Positions 11,792-23,218 of a stretch of DNA of 64,000 bases are shown here, one piece after another. The translations under genes and the position numbers were made by a program. Within the stretch, counting starts at the first letter, position 1, and each line of letters begins with the position of its first letter. The notes under the pieces were generated by a model. The model was given only the letters and a program-made list of their open reading frames with translations. It ran no database searches and was not told the DNA's origin. The stretch comes from Schizophyllum amplum (Eukaryota > Basidiomycota > Agaricomycetes > Agaricales > Schizophyllaceae), in NCBI GenBank assembly GCA_007026445.1, contig VDMD01000003.1, positions 496,001 to 560,000 of the forward strand, written 5' to 3'.

Positions 11792-13033
11792 ATGACCTCC
11801 ATCGTCGCCCCCCTCGCACACGCCGCGCACAGCGCTGTCGCGGGTATCTTTGCCACGGCGCAGATCAGGCCGGGCGCGGAGATGCCGAAGGGGATGAAGG
11901 TGAGTGTGGGGTGGGTTGGAGTTGGGGGGGGCGGGGGTGGATTATGTGGGGAGGGTTGTGGGGTGCTTTGATATACGTATACGCTGCAGACCGATCTCTG
12001 GCGTGCCCTCAGTAGTCTATGAGTTGAGCTGACTGTGATCTCTTCGAACAGGTCAAAACCGCGGGCTCCCCCGACCCGAACTCGGCTGTGGAGCTGGGGC
12101 CCTGGGGAGGGAAGAAGTGTGTGATTGTGAGTGTTGCTGTGTTAGCGTGTAAACTAGGACTCCCTCCTAGTCTAGGAGTAGTCTCCCCAGGTCTAGGAGG
12201 AATGCGTAGCTAATAGAGATGCTTGATAGGTGGGCGTCCCGGGCGCGTTCACGTAGGTGTTGGCTGCTTGTTTGTTCTGCTCTTTTGTTGTCATGAACTG
12301 TGGTGTCCTGCTCGTGCACGCCTGCACCGCATGTCTTTCATGAATATAGCCTACTCGCTGAGAGACACTGACTGGAACGCCAACAGCGGGACCTGCCACG
12401 CACAGGTGCCGGGCTACATCGAGGCCTACCAACGGTTCAAGGAAAAGGGCGTCGACGAGATATATGTCGTTGCTGTGAACGATGCGTTCACGATGAAGTG
12501 AGCAGCTTCTTTGCGCCGTCGTCCTCTTTGGATGATGATGGCCTCTTTGGATGATGATGGCCTCTTTGGATGATATGTAATGGCCTCTTTGGATGATGAT
12601 GGCCTCTTTCAACATATACTGACCGACCTACCCTCTCTCCCCAGAGCCTGGGAAGATAACCTCAAGGGTGAAAAGGCGTCGCGTATGTGGTCCCCTTTTT
12701 CTGGAGCTTGTGAATATATACTAAGCGTGATTCAGCTGTCAAGTTCATCGCGGACGACCAGGGCCTGTTCACGTCCTCGCTGGGCATGCTGTTTGATGCG
12801 ACGCCGCTGCTTGGGGGGCCGCGGAGTAAGGTGCGTGTGGGGTATGGCTTTCGTGAGGCGCTGGCTTTTCGCGAGGTGGATGGTGAACCGGACTGGAACG
12901 ATGTCTGACGCGTTCACAGCGGTATGTGATCATCACGTCCAAGGATGGCACGGTCGAGTCGGTCATTGTGGAGGAGAATCCGGGAGAGTCGACGATCACG
13001 GACGCGAGGACGGTGTTGGCGAACTTGTCGTGA
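11792..13033 (+). CDS. Peroxiredoxin, Prx5/AHP1 type, 187 aa
   Basis: Seven exons join in frame: 11792-11899, 12052-12126, 12230-12252, 12387-12497, 12645-12682, 12736-12830 and 12920-13033. The product has the thioredoxin-fold core of the AhpC/TSA family. The motif GAFTGTCHAQVPGY holds the peroxidatic cysteine, with the conserved Thr three residues before it. The typical Prx5 C-terminal half (KFIADDQGLFTSSLG) follows. It reduces H2O2 and alkyl hydroperoxides using thioredoxin-type donors. An in-frame ATG at 11609 would add a 61-residue leader, but ATG 11792 has the better context (CACCATGACC) and the leader is low-complexity, so I chose 11792. Exon 3 is a 23-nt microexon that encodes VGVPGAFT just before the active site. 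Intron 4 carries a minisatellite. Confidence 0.93.
12531..12612 (+). repeat. Minisatellite in peroxiredoxin intron 4
   Basis: A 19-bp unit, GGATGATGATGGCCTCTTT, is repeated about four times, one copy with a 4-bp change (GGATGATATGTAATGG). It fills most of the intron between exons 4 and 5. Confidence 0.9.
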
Positions 13034-13319
13034 GCAGACAGTGGAAGGAGGGAGAGAGAGAAGGAGGGGAGGTAGAAATGGAGGGGGAGATGGAAGGAGG
13101 GAGGGAGAGATGAGAATGAAGTGAGGAAACGAACGCGTAAAATGTACTTGTAGCCGTGAAAGGCCGGGATACTGAACTGACCGTTGTTGGGCTTGTCAAC
13201 TTTCGCGCTTGAAGTTCAGAACTCAGGACCAATGCGGGTGAGGTGCGATGTCTGAATCAAGCGGTGTAACGCTGCGAGCATTGGCACAGGGTACCTAGAG
13301 GTAGAAATAAAGGCAGCAT

Positions 13320-14705
13320 CTACAGTAACTTGGCGGAAGACTCGACTTGAGCGCCGCTCTTGAGCTCCTCCCGCAAGATCTCCTCGCCAAGCGCGCGGAT
13401 CTTCTCCCTGGGCGTCTCGCGCCTGCTCGCCTCCAAGTCTTCCAGCTTCCCGTTAGTCAGAGTCTGGGCCGAGGCCTCTGGGTGGAGGGCCAGCCGGTCC
13501 CACATGACGACGCGCATGCCGACGCCGCCCATAGCGTGCTTGCGCAGGTACGCCGCCCACCGACGGACGACCTCGCCGTCCGCGTCCCACGCCTTGATAA
13601 CCCGCTTGTGCGTCTTCCGCTCAAAGTTCTCCTGGCTCTTCTTGTGCACGAAGGGGCTCTTGATGACGGTCCACATGCTGCGCTGGGTGGGCAGACGCGC
13701 GGGGCGGGAGCAGGGGATACCGAGCGAGTAGGCGACGTGGGTGGCGAAGTGGGTGAAGAGCTCGAGCTGGCGGGGGTCGTGGCCGGCGAACTGGATGGAG
13801 GCGACGGGGACGCGGTGGGGGCGCGGGTGGGAGAAGGCCTGCTGGATGGAGCGGCCGGGGACGTAGGCGGCGGCGTATTCGAGCTCGGTGAAGGGGGCGC
13901 GCCAGAATGCGCGGGTGACGCGGATGGGGAGGTGGCGCGGGTCGCGGAAGCGCTCGGGGAGGAAGTCGGAGGGGGTGGGTGATCGGGGGGTGGCGTCGAG
14001 CGAAGAGGGACTGCGCGGGGGGTCGAGTTTAGTGGATGACTGGGGTGGAGGAGGGGCTACGCACAAGTCTGTCCTTCCGAAGATCTCGACCTCGTTGTTA
14101 CCCATGCGATCGGGAGCTGTGAGGTCGACTGGGTCGGGGACACTCGAGTCGGCATTCCTGTGTGCGGTGAGTATATGGCAGCTCGGAGATGGCGGTGGAC
14201 GCACTTGAGCATCTTGTCCACGGACGCCTCTCTGTGGGCTGTCAGTTGGGCAAAGGGACGGTATTGACGAGACTCACACATGCGCGGAGAAGTCTTCGTC
14301 GGCCTTGCGCATGTCTGCGACTTCGTCGTCCGCGACCAGTGGTTGCCGTTTCTTTGACGGGTGCTGCTGGTTCTGCCGCATCAACCTAGGGAAGGGGATG
14401 AGGTGCTATCCGACAGTTAATGAACGCAACACACTCTTCAAGCTCGTCGGGCCTGTTACTGCTGAAAGTCAGTCTGAGTGCGGGCTAGCTGAAGTGGGTG
14501 CACGAACGACGGTTTGGCATAATGCCTGCATAGGACATTTGTTGTTCTCAGGCGGGCTGCCGCAGTGCGCGGGGCACGGGACAGCAGGACACTGAGCATG
14601 GTCGACGCGACTGACACTGGAATTGAAAAGTTTGGGACGTGAGCGCTTGGGCGACCGTGGGAAAGCGGCGGACAACGCCGACCGTGTCCGCGAGGCCGTC
14701 TTCAT
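13320..14705 (-). CDS. RSM10: Mitochondrial small-subunit ribosomal protein uS10m (37S S10)
   Basis: The C-terminal exon (14010-13320) encodes a typical uS10 domain of mitochondrial type, including VPVASIQFAGHD, SLGIPCSRPARLPTQRS and SPFVHKKSQENFERKTH. These match yeast Rsm10-type proteins of the mitoribosome small subunit, placed in the 30S head by homology. Upstream exons in the same frame are 14157-14065, 14231-14205 and 14385-14278, with GT-AG introns of 46-54 nt. The likely first exon begins at ATG 14705 with a basic, Ser/Arg-rich, acid-free leader (MKTASRTRSALSAAFPRS), a good mitochondrial presequence. I could not fix the splice between that exon and 14385, and the role of the roughly 100-residue segment between presequence and S10 domain is unknown. 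The gene is divergent from the BAR gene, with ATGs 48 bp apart. Confidence 0.85.
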
Positions 14706-14753
14706 CAGTGAGCACTGCATCGCGCGCTCTGTTATCTCTCTCTACTTACCACC
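14706..14753. promoter_or_regulatory. Compact bidirectional promoter, uS10m / BAR protein
   Basis: Only 48 bp separate the proposed uS10m start (14705, -) and the BAR start (14754, +). The segment is CT-rich on the plus strand near 14733-14750. No TATA box is seen. If both starts are right, promoter elements of each gene must lie in this spacer or inside the neighbouring transcription unit. Confidence 0.45.
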
Positions 14754-16354
14754 ATGGACGGCTGGAACAAGATTCAAACCAGCATCGGCAGCATCAACTT
14801 TGGCCAGGCAGGCAACAAGCTTGCCAAGGGCTTCAACTCTAGCGTGCAGGCCACAAGAGAGCGCCTCGGCCAGGTTGCCGCCGACGAGATCACAGAGCTC
14901 CCCCAGGGTACGCGTCCTCGCAGACCGTGCTTACTCCCTCTGATGCGCCGCAGAGTACAAGGATCTCGAGGCCCGCGTCGACGCCCTGCGCACCGCGCAC
15001 TATGCCGTTCTAAAGTACGCGCGTACCGCTCGCTGTCCCCGCGATGAATGACCAACCCCCCTTCCCCCGCGCAGGATCACAAAGGTGTACGAGGCCGAGA
15101 CGTACGACTACCCGGTCCAGATTCAGGAGTCCCTCACCGAGCTCTCCACCTCCATCGGATACGGCATCCAGAACTTCGCCGCGACCAACTTCAAGGGCAC
15201 GGCTGTGCCCGCTCCCCCGCCCGTCGCGCCTCCGCAGCACCAGCACAAGACACTGCCCCACGCCCTCGGTCGCGCGGCCACCACTGCGGCGACGACGCTG
15301 CAGGACGTCCCCGGCGGCAGTGAGGACCGGCTCGCCAAGTCGCTCGGTTTCTACGCGGCTGGGTGGGACAAGATCGCCGCTGCGCGCCTTGAGCAGGATG
15401 CGTCCATCCAGCAGGGCTTCCTCCACCCGTGGCAGACGACGCTCAACACCTCGATTGCGGTTGCCATGAAGGCCCGGCAGGCGGTCAAGGCTAGCCGTCT
15501 GGAGCTTGACGCGGCGAAACAAGCGTATGTGTGGACAGCTGAACACATCGAACGATCCGACTGACATCGATGACAGGCTCAAGAACGCGAGCCCCGCACG
15601 ACAGGAACACGCCCGCCTCGAAGTCGAGAATGCCGAGGACGACTTGGTCCAGAAGACCGAGGTCGCCATCACGCTCATGAAGACTGTGCTTGAGAACGTA
15701 CGTCGTCTCACTGCTGTTCGGGGAGGCCTGGCCATGATGACCTGTACTTACCAATGCTCCCGTAAACTAACCCATCCTCCCAGCCCGAACCCATCAAGAA
15801 CATCAACGAGCTCGTCAAAGCACAGGTTCGTCGTCTGTTTGTCTGAAGCGCTTTGTTCCGCAGTCGTAAAATCCGTGCAAGGGGAACGCGATGCTGACTA
15901 AAGGGAACTGCGATACTGACTCTCGCTTTAGCTGACGTTCTTCGCGGTCGCCGCGGAGGCGCTGAGCGGCGTGCAGGGCGAGATTGAGGAACTTACTGTC
16001 GCTGCTGAGGGCGAGTATAGGTAAGTGGTTGGTTTGGGTTTGGGGCTGCGTCGGTTGGTGTGGTGTGTGTTTTTTGGGAGTGCGTCGTTGGGTTCGGTCG
16101 GTGTCGTTCGGTGTGGTGTGCGTCGGTCGGTGTGGTGTGCGTCGTTCGGTGTGGTGCGTGTCGGTCGGTTCCGTCTGTGTCGTTCGAGTCTACGTCGTTC
16201 AAGTCTCTGTGCTACAAATGGCCCATGTTGTACTACTGTCTAGAACCCATGTTGAGTTTTGTTTTTCTCCATGAATTCCATGTGTTGTCTTCATTCCAGT
16301 CGCCCTTCAACAAGCATACTGACATGGACTTTCAGGAAGAGCCGGGACCACTGA
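14754..16354 (+). CDS. BAR-domain protein, Gvp36-like, 311 aa
   Basis: Seven exons join in frame: 14754-14907, 14954-15014, 15075-15524, 15577-15697, 15784-15825, 15932-16020 and 16336-16354. The N-terminus (MDGWNKIQTS then FGQAGNKLAKGFNSSVQ) and the long charged helices (residues 30-80 and 160-305) match the fungal Gvp36-type BAR family. These proteins form crescent dimers that bind curved Golgi, endosome or plasma membranes and help vesicle traffic. A Pro-rich linker (AVPAPPPVAPPQ) interrupts the first half. The last exon is only 19 nt and supplies KSRDH and the stop. The final intron is repetitive. Start is fixed by context ACCATGG and family N-terminus. Confidence 0.85.
16030..16200 (+). 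repeat. GT-rich minisatellite in last intron of BAR gene
   Basis: Degenerate copies of a unit of about 19-20 bp, GGTCGGTGTGGTGTGCGTC, cover most of the first half of the intron 16021-16335. The strand bias (G and T only in long stretches) is strong. Confidence 0.85.
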
Positions 16355-16808
16355 GAGCATGCCCTGACGCTTGCGGGCACCTGTATGACTGAGGAGTATA
16401 CATAAGGTGGATGGCGGATGGCGAGCAGTGGATGGCGGATGGGTGGACTGTTTTCTTCTTCTTTCTCCTTGCTGAGTTACTTTGTTGCATGTATGATGGT
16501 CCTTTGTCGATGATGTAGTGTACTTGTGTACCCATGCTTGGAAGAAAAAAAAAGTGAACGAACATGCATTTTTGGCTGTGTGGTGATGTCCCCAGGCAGC
16601 AAAGGTGGTCTCCTCAGGCAGTCGTTGCTGCGTGGTGGACTGGGGGAATGCGAGACCTCGAAGGTCGTTGGCCCGCGCCGCGCGCACCCTCTACACAAAG
16701 TGGCCGTCGTCTTCGGAAGCAGGGACACATAGGCGAGTGCCATGTCCATTCCTATCCTCAACCTATCCTAGGTATATCCTACTATGACATTAGTATGCGT
16801 GTGCGAAC

Positions 16809-17387
16809 TACAGTATCAAACCCCCCAACGAAACATGACCCCCCACCGAAACGTGGGCTTCGGACACGCGCCGCCCTCGTAGATCTTGCTCAAAAAATCT
16901 GAAAAAATGGTAAGATGCATAAGCCATTGGGATATACATACCTGCGAAGTTTGGTGTCCGTTGGTCTACAGTGACCCGCTCGGTGGCGCGAGGAGAGCGG
17001 GACACGATGATGTTGGTAGCAAGGGACATGACGTTCGCACATAAAGCATTTCTAAGTGCTATAGCTGCTCCAAGACAGCATCTGAGGTGTTTCTATATGT
17101 GTATACGAGGTTCAGAGAGACGACGGGAGCGTCTGCGACGCATCGAGTGCCGCTTCGCCGGTACGTCGGCCCGGATGTTTCGTTGAGGGGTATGTCGGCT
17201 TTACCCGCCCTCTACTTGACCCTCGCACCAAGGTCCCTACCGTCGCTCGTTCCGCTTGAAAATATTCACGACAGTACTTTCAAGCACCTAGAATACAGCT
17301 ATCAACTTTTTGGGAGCGAAAGCATAAATCCCGCCAGGAGAACTGGCAGATTATTTTTTCTGTTTCGCTAATGGGTAAGCTACTGTA
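16809..17387 (+). mobile_element. Mariner-type MITE, 575 bp, copy A (TA target sites included)
   Basis: The segment 16811-17385, flanked by TA on both sides, reappears in inverted orientation at 37532-38106 with the same length; every stretch I compared, including all shared ORFs, is identical. The ends are CAGTATC... and ...GCTACTG, i.e. short CAGTA inverted termini next to TA, the hallmark of Tc1/mariner insertions. Inside, CCCCAACGAAACAT-like subterminal motifs occur near both ends. No transposase is encoded, so it is non-autonomous. The open frames it contains (for example 17087-17371) are in both copies and have no domain. Confidence 0.85.
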
Positions 17388-17776
17388 TCTAGGCTCGCGG
17401 TAAATATGGCCCTATGGGCATGATAAGGCTACATTGAGATTCAACATGGGAGACACTCCTTCAGCTTTAGTCTCGCGTGCGCATTAGTGCGGTATGAGCC
17501 CAGCAGTGGAGAGACTCACAGTGTGTGCACTGGGGTCTGCTGGGGTGTGTCCCGTCGTCAATAACCCCGCTCATTCTTGTCGTCGGTAATTTGTCTGGTC
17601 GTCAACGTCGCCTGTCGTCCAAGTCGTCGATGCCTCGCCTTTTCGGGAGACCCCTCGTCCAGACCTTGTCGTCGTGCATGGTTATGCGAACGTCCTTGCC
17701 AGCGTCACGAAACCCTCTCCAACCCATCACCGTACCTCCATCTTGCCATTGTTACCGAACGTCCATCCCGCCCTTG

Positions 17777-19604
17777 TTACCGAACATCCATCTCGAACGC
17801 CTCCCCGTGACGGCGTGCAACATCCCCCCTTGCCGTTTCCAAGTCGCGCGGCGAGCGAACGGAGCCGCCGACGCCCTGCCTGGTGTCATCCGCCCGTGCA
17901 TTTATCACCTTCCGCGCATCCGTCCCTTCCTCCGCCCCCATCTCACGTGCCTCCCCTGCATCGTCTGTCAAAATCCACGCGGTCGGCATCGTGCTCAGGA
18001 TCGCCGAGTCCGTGGTGAGACCCGTCGTCGGCGCGCTGGACGTTGTGTCGCCGAGTGCTTTGCGGCGATCGCCGCTACGACGGGAGCCTCGCCGTTGTTT
18101 CAAGATGAGCATGAGCACGCGGCAGGAGCAGATGGCGTGGGTGGTATGTTGGGGGGTGGCGAGCCAGTTGGCGTAGCTGACCTATGGGCGTTGGTTAGAG
18201 TGAGGAGACGATAGATAAATCGAATGGGAGACGCACACTGATGAGTGGCAGGAGGACGTTGAGCAGGGAGATGACTGTGAGAGGTGGGAGCCGCAGGTGC
18301 GAAGACAATGAAGAGGGTCGAAGGTCGACGAAGGTTATACGAGCGAACGATAGAGATAGCGATGAATGCAAAGTCGGACATGTAGATTCGGTTAGTGCCG
18401 TCCAGTAACACAGAGGAAAGCCCCGCACCAATGATCGAAAGGTAGAAGACGACACCGTCCCGGTATAGTTTGAAAACCCATCCCTGAGCCGCGCGCGTGG
18501 CTCGTCGGACTGCCGTGGGGGACGATGCGAGCGCGCGAGTGCGTGAGATGCATCATGAGGGCAGAAGGAATACAGAAGGGACAGAGGACAAGGCACGCGA
18601 GAAGTGGTAACATCGTTAGCGTAAGACGCAAGCACAGCGAAAAAGTTATCACGCACGATGTCGGATGGCCATAACGACAGTGAGGACGAGGACGGCCGTC
18701 TCGGAGACTACTAGCAAGAGGTACGCGCCGATGATGATAGGGCTAGCGTGCTTCAGGTGGCAGCCGCGTGCGCGGAGTGTGCTTGGGGGCGCAGGGCCGT
18801 CTGGACGGCAAGTCAGCGACTCGGAATGGTGTGGATGCGGGTTGCGAAAGGGGAAAGTCGGGGGGGGGGGGTGTTATGAAGGGGCGTTGACCATGCCTTG
18901 AGTCAAAGACCGTATGAAGACGGTATGGAAGGAAGAATTGGGGTGCAGGGTGGTCAGGTAGAGGGAGTGAAGAGGTTGTCGAGACAAGAGGAATAATGCG
19001 CGTGAGGTCCGTCGGTTAGGCAGGACTGTCAGCCATACGCACACTCAAGCGACGCCAGCTCAATTCCTGTGATGACAAGGGCTGGAATAACGGTGCACTG
19101 GCAGATCGCATCACTGTTAGTGGGCGAAATTGGATGATCCCTCCCCCACACAACGCACCATCCATATACTAGCGAGGACATAGGTGATCCAACGGGAGCG
19201 GTTGTAGAGCGCGTAGGTGCGCAGGGCCAATACGCCCTCTGAAAGAAGGATTCCAATGACGATGAAGGCTGGGTGGGCGTATGAGTGTCGGGAGGATAGA
19301 GCGCCGCGACGGGCACTACGCACCAGTTACGACGCGGTTTGCCGTCAAACATCGTGCCGGCGTCGGTGACGAGAATTCCACTGCCTGCCAAGTCAGCCAG
19401 GCGCGGAGGAGGTGTGGCCGCACACGTACGGTTCACAGCCATGATTCCATTGATGAATGGGATGTAGCGCAGGACGATGTACAGAAGCGAGCCGTAGGAG
19501 TACGGCGGAGTCCAGACATGGCTGATTTGGTCGGGCAGGGTGTCGAGCGTGTCGTAGATGAGGACGGTGAGACTGGCTACAAGGACGCTCGAGAGCGCAT
19601 CCAT
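17777..19604 (-). CDS. DUF6533-like seven-helix membrane protein, paralog A
   Basis: Exon 1 starts at ATG 19604 with LTVLIYDTLDTLPDQISHVW followed by SYGSLLYIVLRYIPFINGI, the N-terminal helix pair typical of basidiomycete DUF6533 proteins. Later exons on the same strand give further helices: VIGILLSEGVLALRTYALYN (near 19250), VIPALVITGIELASLECAY (19090-19030), SPIIIGAYLLLVVSETAVLV (18750-18690), and WVFKLYRDGVVFYLSIIGAG (18480-18410). The last exon (18118-17777) has ANWLATPQHTTHAICSCRVL and a polar C-tail. Exact exon borders are approximate. Function is unknown; the family is greatly expanded in Agaricomycetes and has GPCR-like topology, but signalling is not shown. A tandem paralog lies just upstream. 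Confidence 0.75.
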
Positions 19605-20459
19605 GGACGGGGGAGGAAGAGCGCGCGGGCCGTCAGGAACGCCATCGCAGAGAACAACGAGAGCAGATCCAATTTACTTCCGGTCAATCACGAGCGACTG
19701 ATACATCACCACGTTCCAGGCGTGCTCCCACGCGATTATATGGCCGCAGGCAAACAAACAATGGACGGATGGCCCTGACGATCGCAGACTCCTTGCCAAT
19801 CACCTCCTGGTGGCTCCTGGGTGGCTCTGGTCGATGGTCAAGATCCCCCTTCCATGCCTTTTCAGTCCCTTACGAGGAAAGTTGAGCGGTGCCAAGCCTA
19901 CTTAGCTACTCAACGCGAGCACGGCGTTAGCGCTAGCAATGTGGAGCGATGATCGCCGGTGGTTATCGATCTGGGTCTGTTACAGGACGAGCGGGCGCAG
20001 TGTATCTATTGGTTGCCACAGTGGTGCAACGCGCGCTGCGATTCTTCACAGCTCGAAGGCGTTGAGGACAAAGGACAGGCAGAGGGTCATGTTCACAATT
20101 CTCCGCATCAAGGTCTCCCAATGATTGATCAGATCCAGTGTACGGTCATGAACAGAACCCAGGCCAGCTCCATGACCATCCCTATTCTACAAAAACATTA
20201 GTGTACTTATGTGGACGAGCCATCCAGCTGTCCAAGCTCGTCACAAATATGGTATGCTACATGACGAAGATTCAACATAAGTTAGGTCGCGCATGCTGCT
20301 CAACTGGACTCAGCGTCAAACAGCAGTATACGCGCCGCGCGCCATCGTCTCGTCTGGGTGTTCGTCTCTCGTCCAGGCCTTGCGTGCAAGTATTCGTGCT
20401 GTCGTCCCGTGAGGGTCCTTCCAGTCCTCCCTCGTCAACGTTCCTCAGTTCGGCCCCGG
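19605..20459. other. Spacer between tandem paralogs; promoter of paralog A
   Basis: The part at 19700-19780 matches the corresponding upstream part of paralog B (22650-22700): CTCCCACGCG, a TATA-like core (minus strand CCATATAAT versus GCTATAACC), then CAAACAATGGA. So the tandem duplication included the promoter. No gene is seen in the rest. Confidence 0.6.
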
Positions 20460-22484
20460 TCACCGTATCTCCAGTTCGAAGTCCTCATCGAGCAGTGGAG
20501 CATTCCTCCTTGCCGTCTCCAAGTCGCGCGACGAATGAACGGGCCCGTCGACACCTTGCCTGGCGTCATGCACCCGCGTGCTCACCCTCTCACGCACACC
20601 CATTCCTTCTCCCTCACCCGGGTCTTCCGTCGAGATCCACGCCGTCGGCATCGTGCTCAGAATCGCCGAGTCCGTATTCAGACCCGTCGTCGGCGCGCTC
20701 GATGTCGTATCGCGATGCCCCTTTCCGCCGCGAGCACCACCGCCACGATTTCCTCGTCGTTGCTTCAGGATGAGCATGAGAACGCGGCAGGAGCAGATGG
20801 CGTGGATCGTGTGTTGCGGGCTGGCAAGCCAGTTGGCGTAGTCTCTCTGTAGGGCGACTATGTCAGTCGTTTTTCTCGATCGGATGGGTGGCTTCTGGTC
20901 AGTCGGTGCTGTGTGGCAAACGCGCTCGTGGCGCCCGAGCAGTCGATGTACTTCCCGTGGTGGTGGTAAAAGGAGGAACGAGCTATTAAATTTGAACGCA
21001 CATCAATAATCGGCAGGAGGACGTTGAGGAGGGAGATGACTGGAGGATGCGAGGTCGTAAGTAAGACGAGAAGAGAGGGCAGTTGAATCGTTCAGATACG
21101 GGAAACGAGGTCGTCAACACCTTCGATAATGCAAAGCAAGAAAAAGCTACGCACGGATGACGGAAACGTAGAAGACGACACCATCGCGGTAAAGCTGGAA
21201 GACCCAGCCTTGGGCGGCACGCGAGGCGCGGCGGACTGCGTTTCGGGACGACGGACGTGAGAGCAAGACGTTGATTGTGAGAACGCATGGTAATGAGGGT
21301 TGTATGACAAGTGAGAGGGTGTGCGCGAGTGAGTGGAAGAAGTACATGTGGTGGGATTGCGCAAGAAGATTCGCGTGGGGTGCGAGGAGATGATATCAAC
21401 GTGTTAGCGCAGGACGGAGCTCGTAAAAAATTGGCACGTACGGTGTCGGATGGCCATGACGATGGTGAGAACGAGGACTGCAGTTTCGGAGACCACGAGT
21501 AGGAGGTATGCTCCGATGATGATGGGGCTGGCATGGGAGAAGTGGCACCCGTAAATGGGAAGCAGACTGGGAGGCGCAGGGCCGTCTGGAGGTAGGGTTA
21601 GCAGGTCATCTTATGATGAGTGGGAGGCGTAAGTATATGGTTCGCAGAGGCTCGTTACAAGGATATGATGAGTATGCGCGTCGGGAAGCAGCGCCTCGTT
21701 TGATTGAGAAAAGAGTGACAGCAGAGTGAAGGGAGGCAGGGCGCGCGTGAGCGACCGAGGAGTGAGGGAAAAGAAAGCAGAAAGGAGGAGGATGATAAGG
21801 TAGGGGACGTAGATTTGAGAGCATGGAATGATCCGGAAGAAGGGATGGTGTGGAAGAAGCAAGCGGAGGAAGTGCGGATATGCAAACGGTGCTCGGGGCC
21901 CGTGAGTTATACGCACACTCAAGCGACGCCAGCTCGACTCCTGTGATGGCAAGGGCGGGAATTACGGTGCACTAGAAGATCGTGTCAGCAACGAGCATCA
22001 ATCCCAATTTTGCACACACCACCCATATTCCAGCGAGAACGTAAGTGATCCAGCGCGACCGGTTGTAGAGAGCGTAAGTGCGCAAGGCGAGCACACCCTC
22101 TGAGAGAAGGATGCCAATGACGATGATGCCTGGGTGGAGGGGCAAGCGTCAGAACGATCGTCGCGTCGCTCGATCGGGGCGCGTCCACATACAGGTTACG
22201 ATGCGGTTTTCCGTTCTACACCTTGTCGGCGTCGGTAGCGTGAAGACTACTGCTCACGAGGTCAGCCAGCGCGCGCATAGTCGGATATTAGTCCCTTCCA
22301 GGAACGTACAATTCACCGCCATAATCCCATCTATGAATGGGAAGTACCGCAGGACGAGGTACAGCAGCGAGCCGTACGAGTAGGGCGGCGTCCACACATA
22401 GTTAATCTGGTCCGGGAGCGTGTCGAGCGTGTCGTAGACGAGGACGGTGAGGCTGGCGAGAAGAACGCAGGACAGCGCGTCCAT
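20460..22484 (-). CDS. DUF6533-like seven-helix membrane protein, paralog B
   Basis: This gene parallels paralog A exon by exon. Exon 1 from ATG 22484 has ASLTVLVYDTLDTLPDQINY and YGSLLYLVLRYFPFIDGIMA. Later exons give VIGILLSEGVLALRTYALYN (about 22110-22040), a SPIIIGAYLLLVVSETAVLV counterpart (about 21530-21470), and AQGWVFQLYRDGVVFYVSV (about 21215-21160). The final exon (20777-20460) encodes MLILKQRRGN and a tail that shares TTSSAPTTGLNTDSAILSTM with paralog A. The tail then diverges. The two genes are therefore a tandem duplication with both copies apparently intact. Exon borders are approximate. The role is unknown, as for paralog A. Confidence 0.75.
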
Positions 22485-23218
22485 GGACGGGGGAGGGAGG
22501 GCGCGTGCGGTGAGAGGGAGCGTGAGGTGGCGAGGAAGCGTGGGGGGTAAGGAACGCCATCGGGGATCGGGGATGTTGCGGGGAGGTCGAGGTGGAGGTG
22601 TCCAATCCAGTGCTATTCAATCACGCACGCGGGGCGAGAGATGAGTTTCAGACGCGCTCCCACGCGGTTATAGCCGTGGGCAAACAATGGATGGATCGCC
22701 CTGACCGTTGACGATGGCGGGCTGACGGCAGGGCTTCAAAGCTTCACAGTCGCCTCCGGGTCGACCGGCGGACGAAATTTCTATGGTGTCCATCACCGTC
22801 GACGACAGGTCGATGACGCGACGTTGGCCTTGTGCTGGCAGTAGAGACTTTGGTGGGCCCGATGCTCGCCCATCGCCCCTGCGTCCGCTGATTGCTAGGT
22901 CGCGCTGTATGCTGTTGACCAACTCGCCGCTGATCAACCTGCCCAACGCTGATCAACCTGCCGCTCGTCAAGATCCGACGTGGGCAGTGGTCGCGAGGTC
23001 CTAGCACACGTGTTGTGCATACCGCGCGGCCAGCTCGCCGCCGCCATAATAAGCGCCGGGCTGCGTCAGAACTGAGACCGCCTCGCTGCAGCTGTGGAGC
23101 GGAAATGTGGGGAAAGCCAAAGGCGTTAGCGTACACTGCCAGAGACAGAATCTAGACAGTATTGTCCACTGACTGACCGAGGACACCTTGGAAACATCCC
23201 CACCTAGGTCTGACCAAG
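22485..23218. other. Promoter of paralog B and unassigned sequence
   Basis: The promoter-like duplicate described above is at 22650-22700. Open frames at 22744-23136 and 23001-23291 (minus) have no recognisable domain. Nothing else is called. Confidence 0.4.

Noticed and set aside
17087..17371. 95-codon ORF found twice with identical sequence (also 37546-37830)
   Set aside because: The duplication is explained by the non-coding MITE; no domain or codon bias supports a protein.
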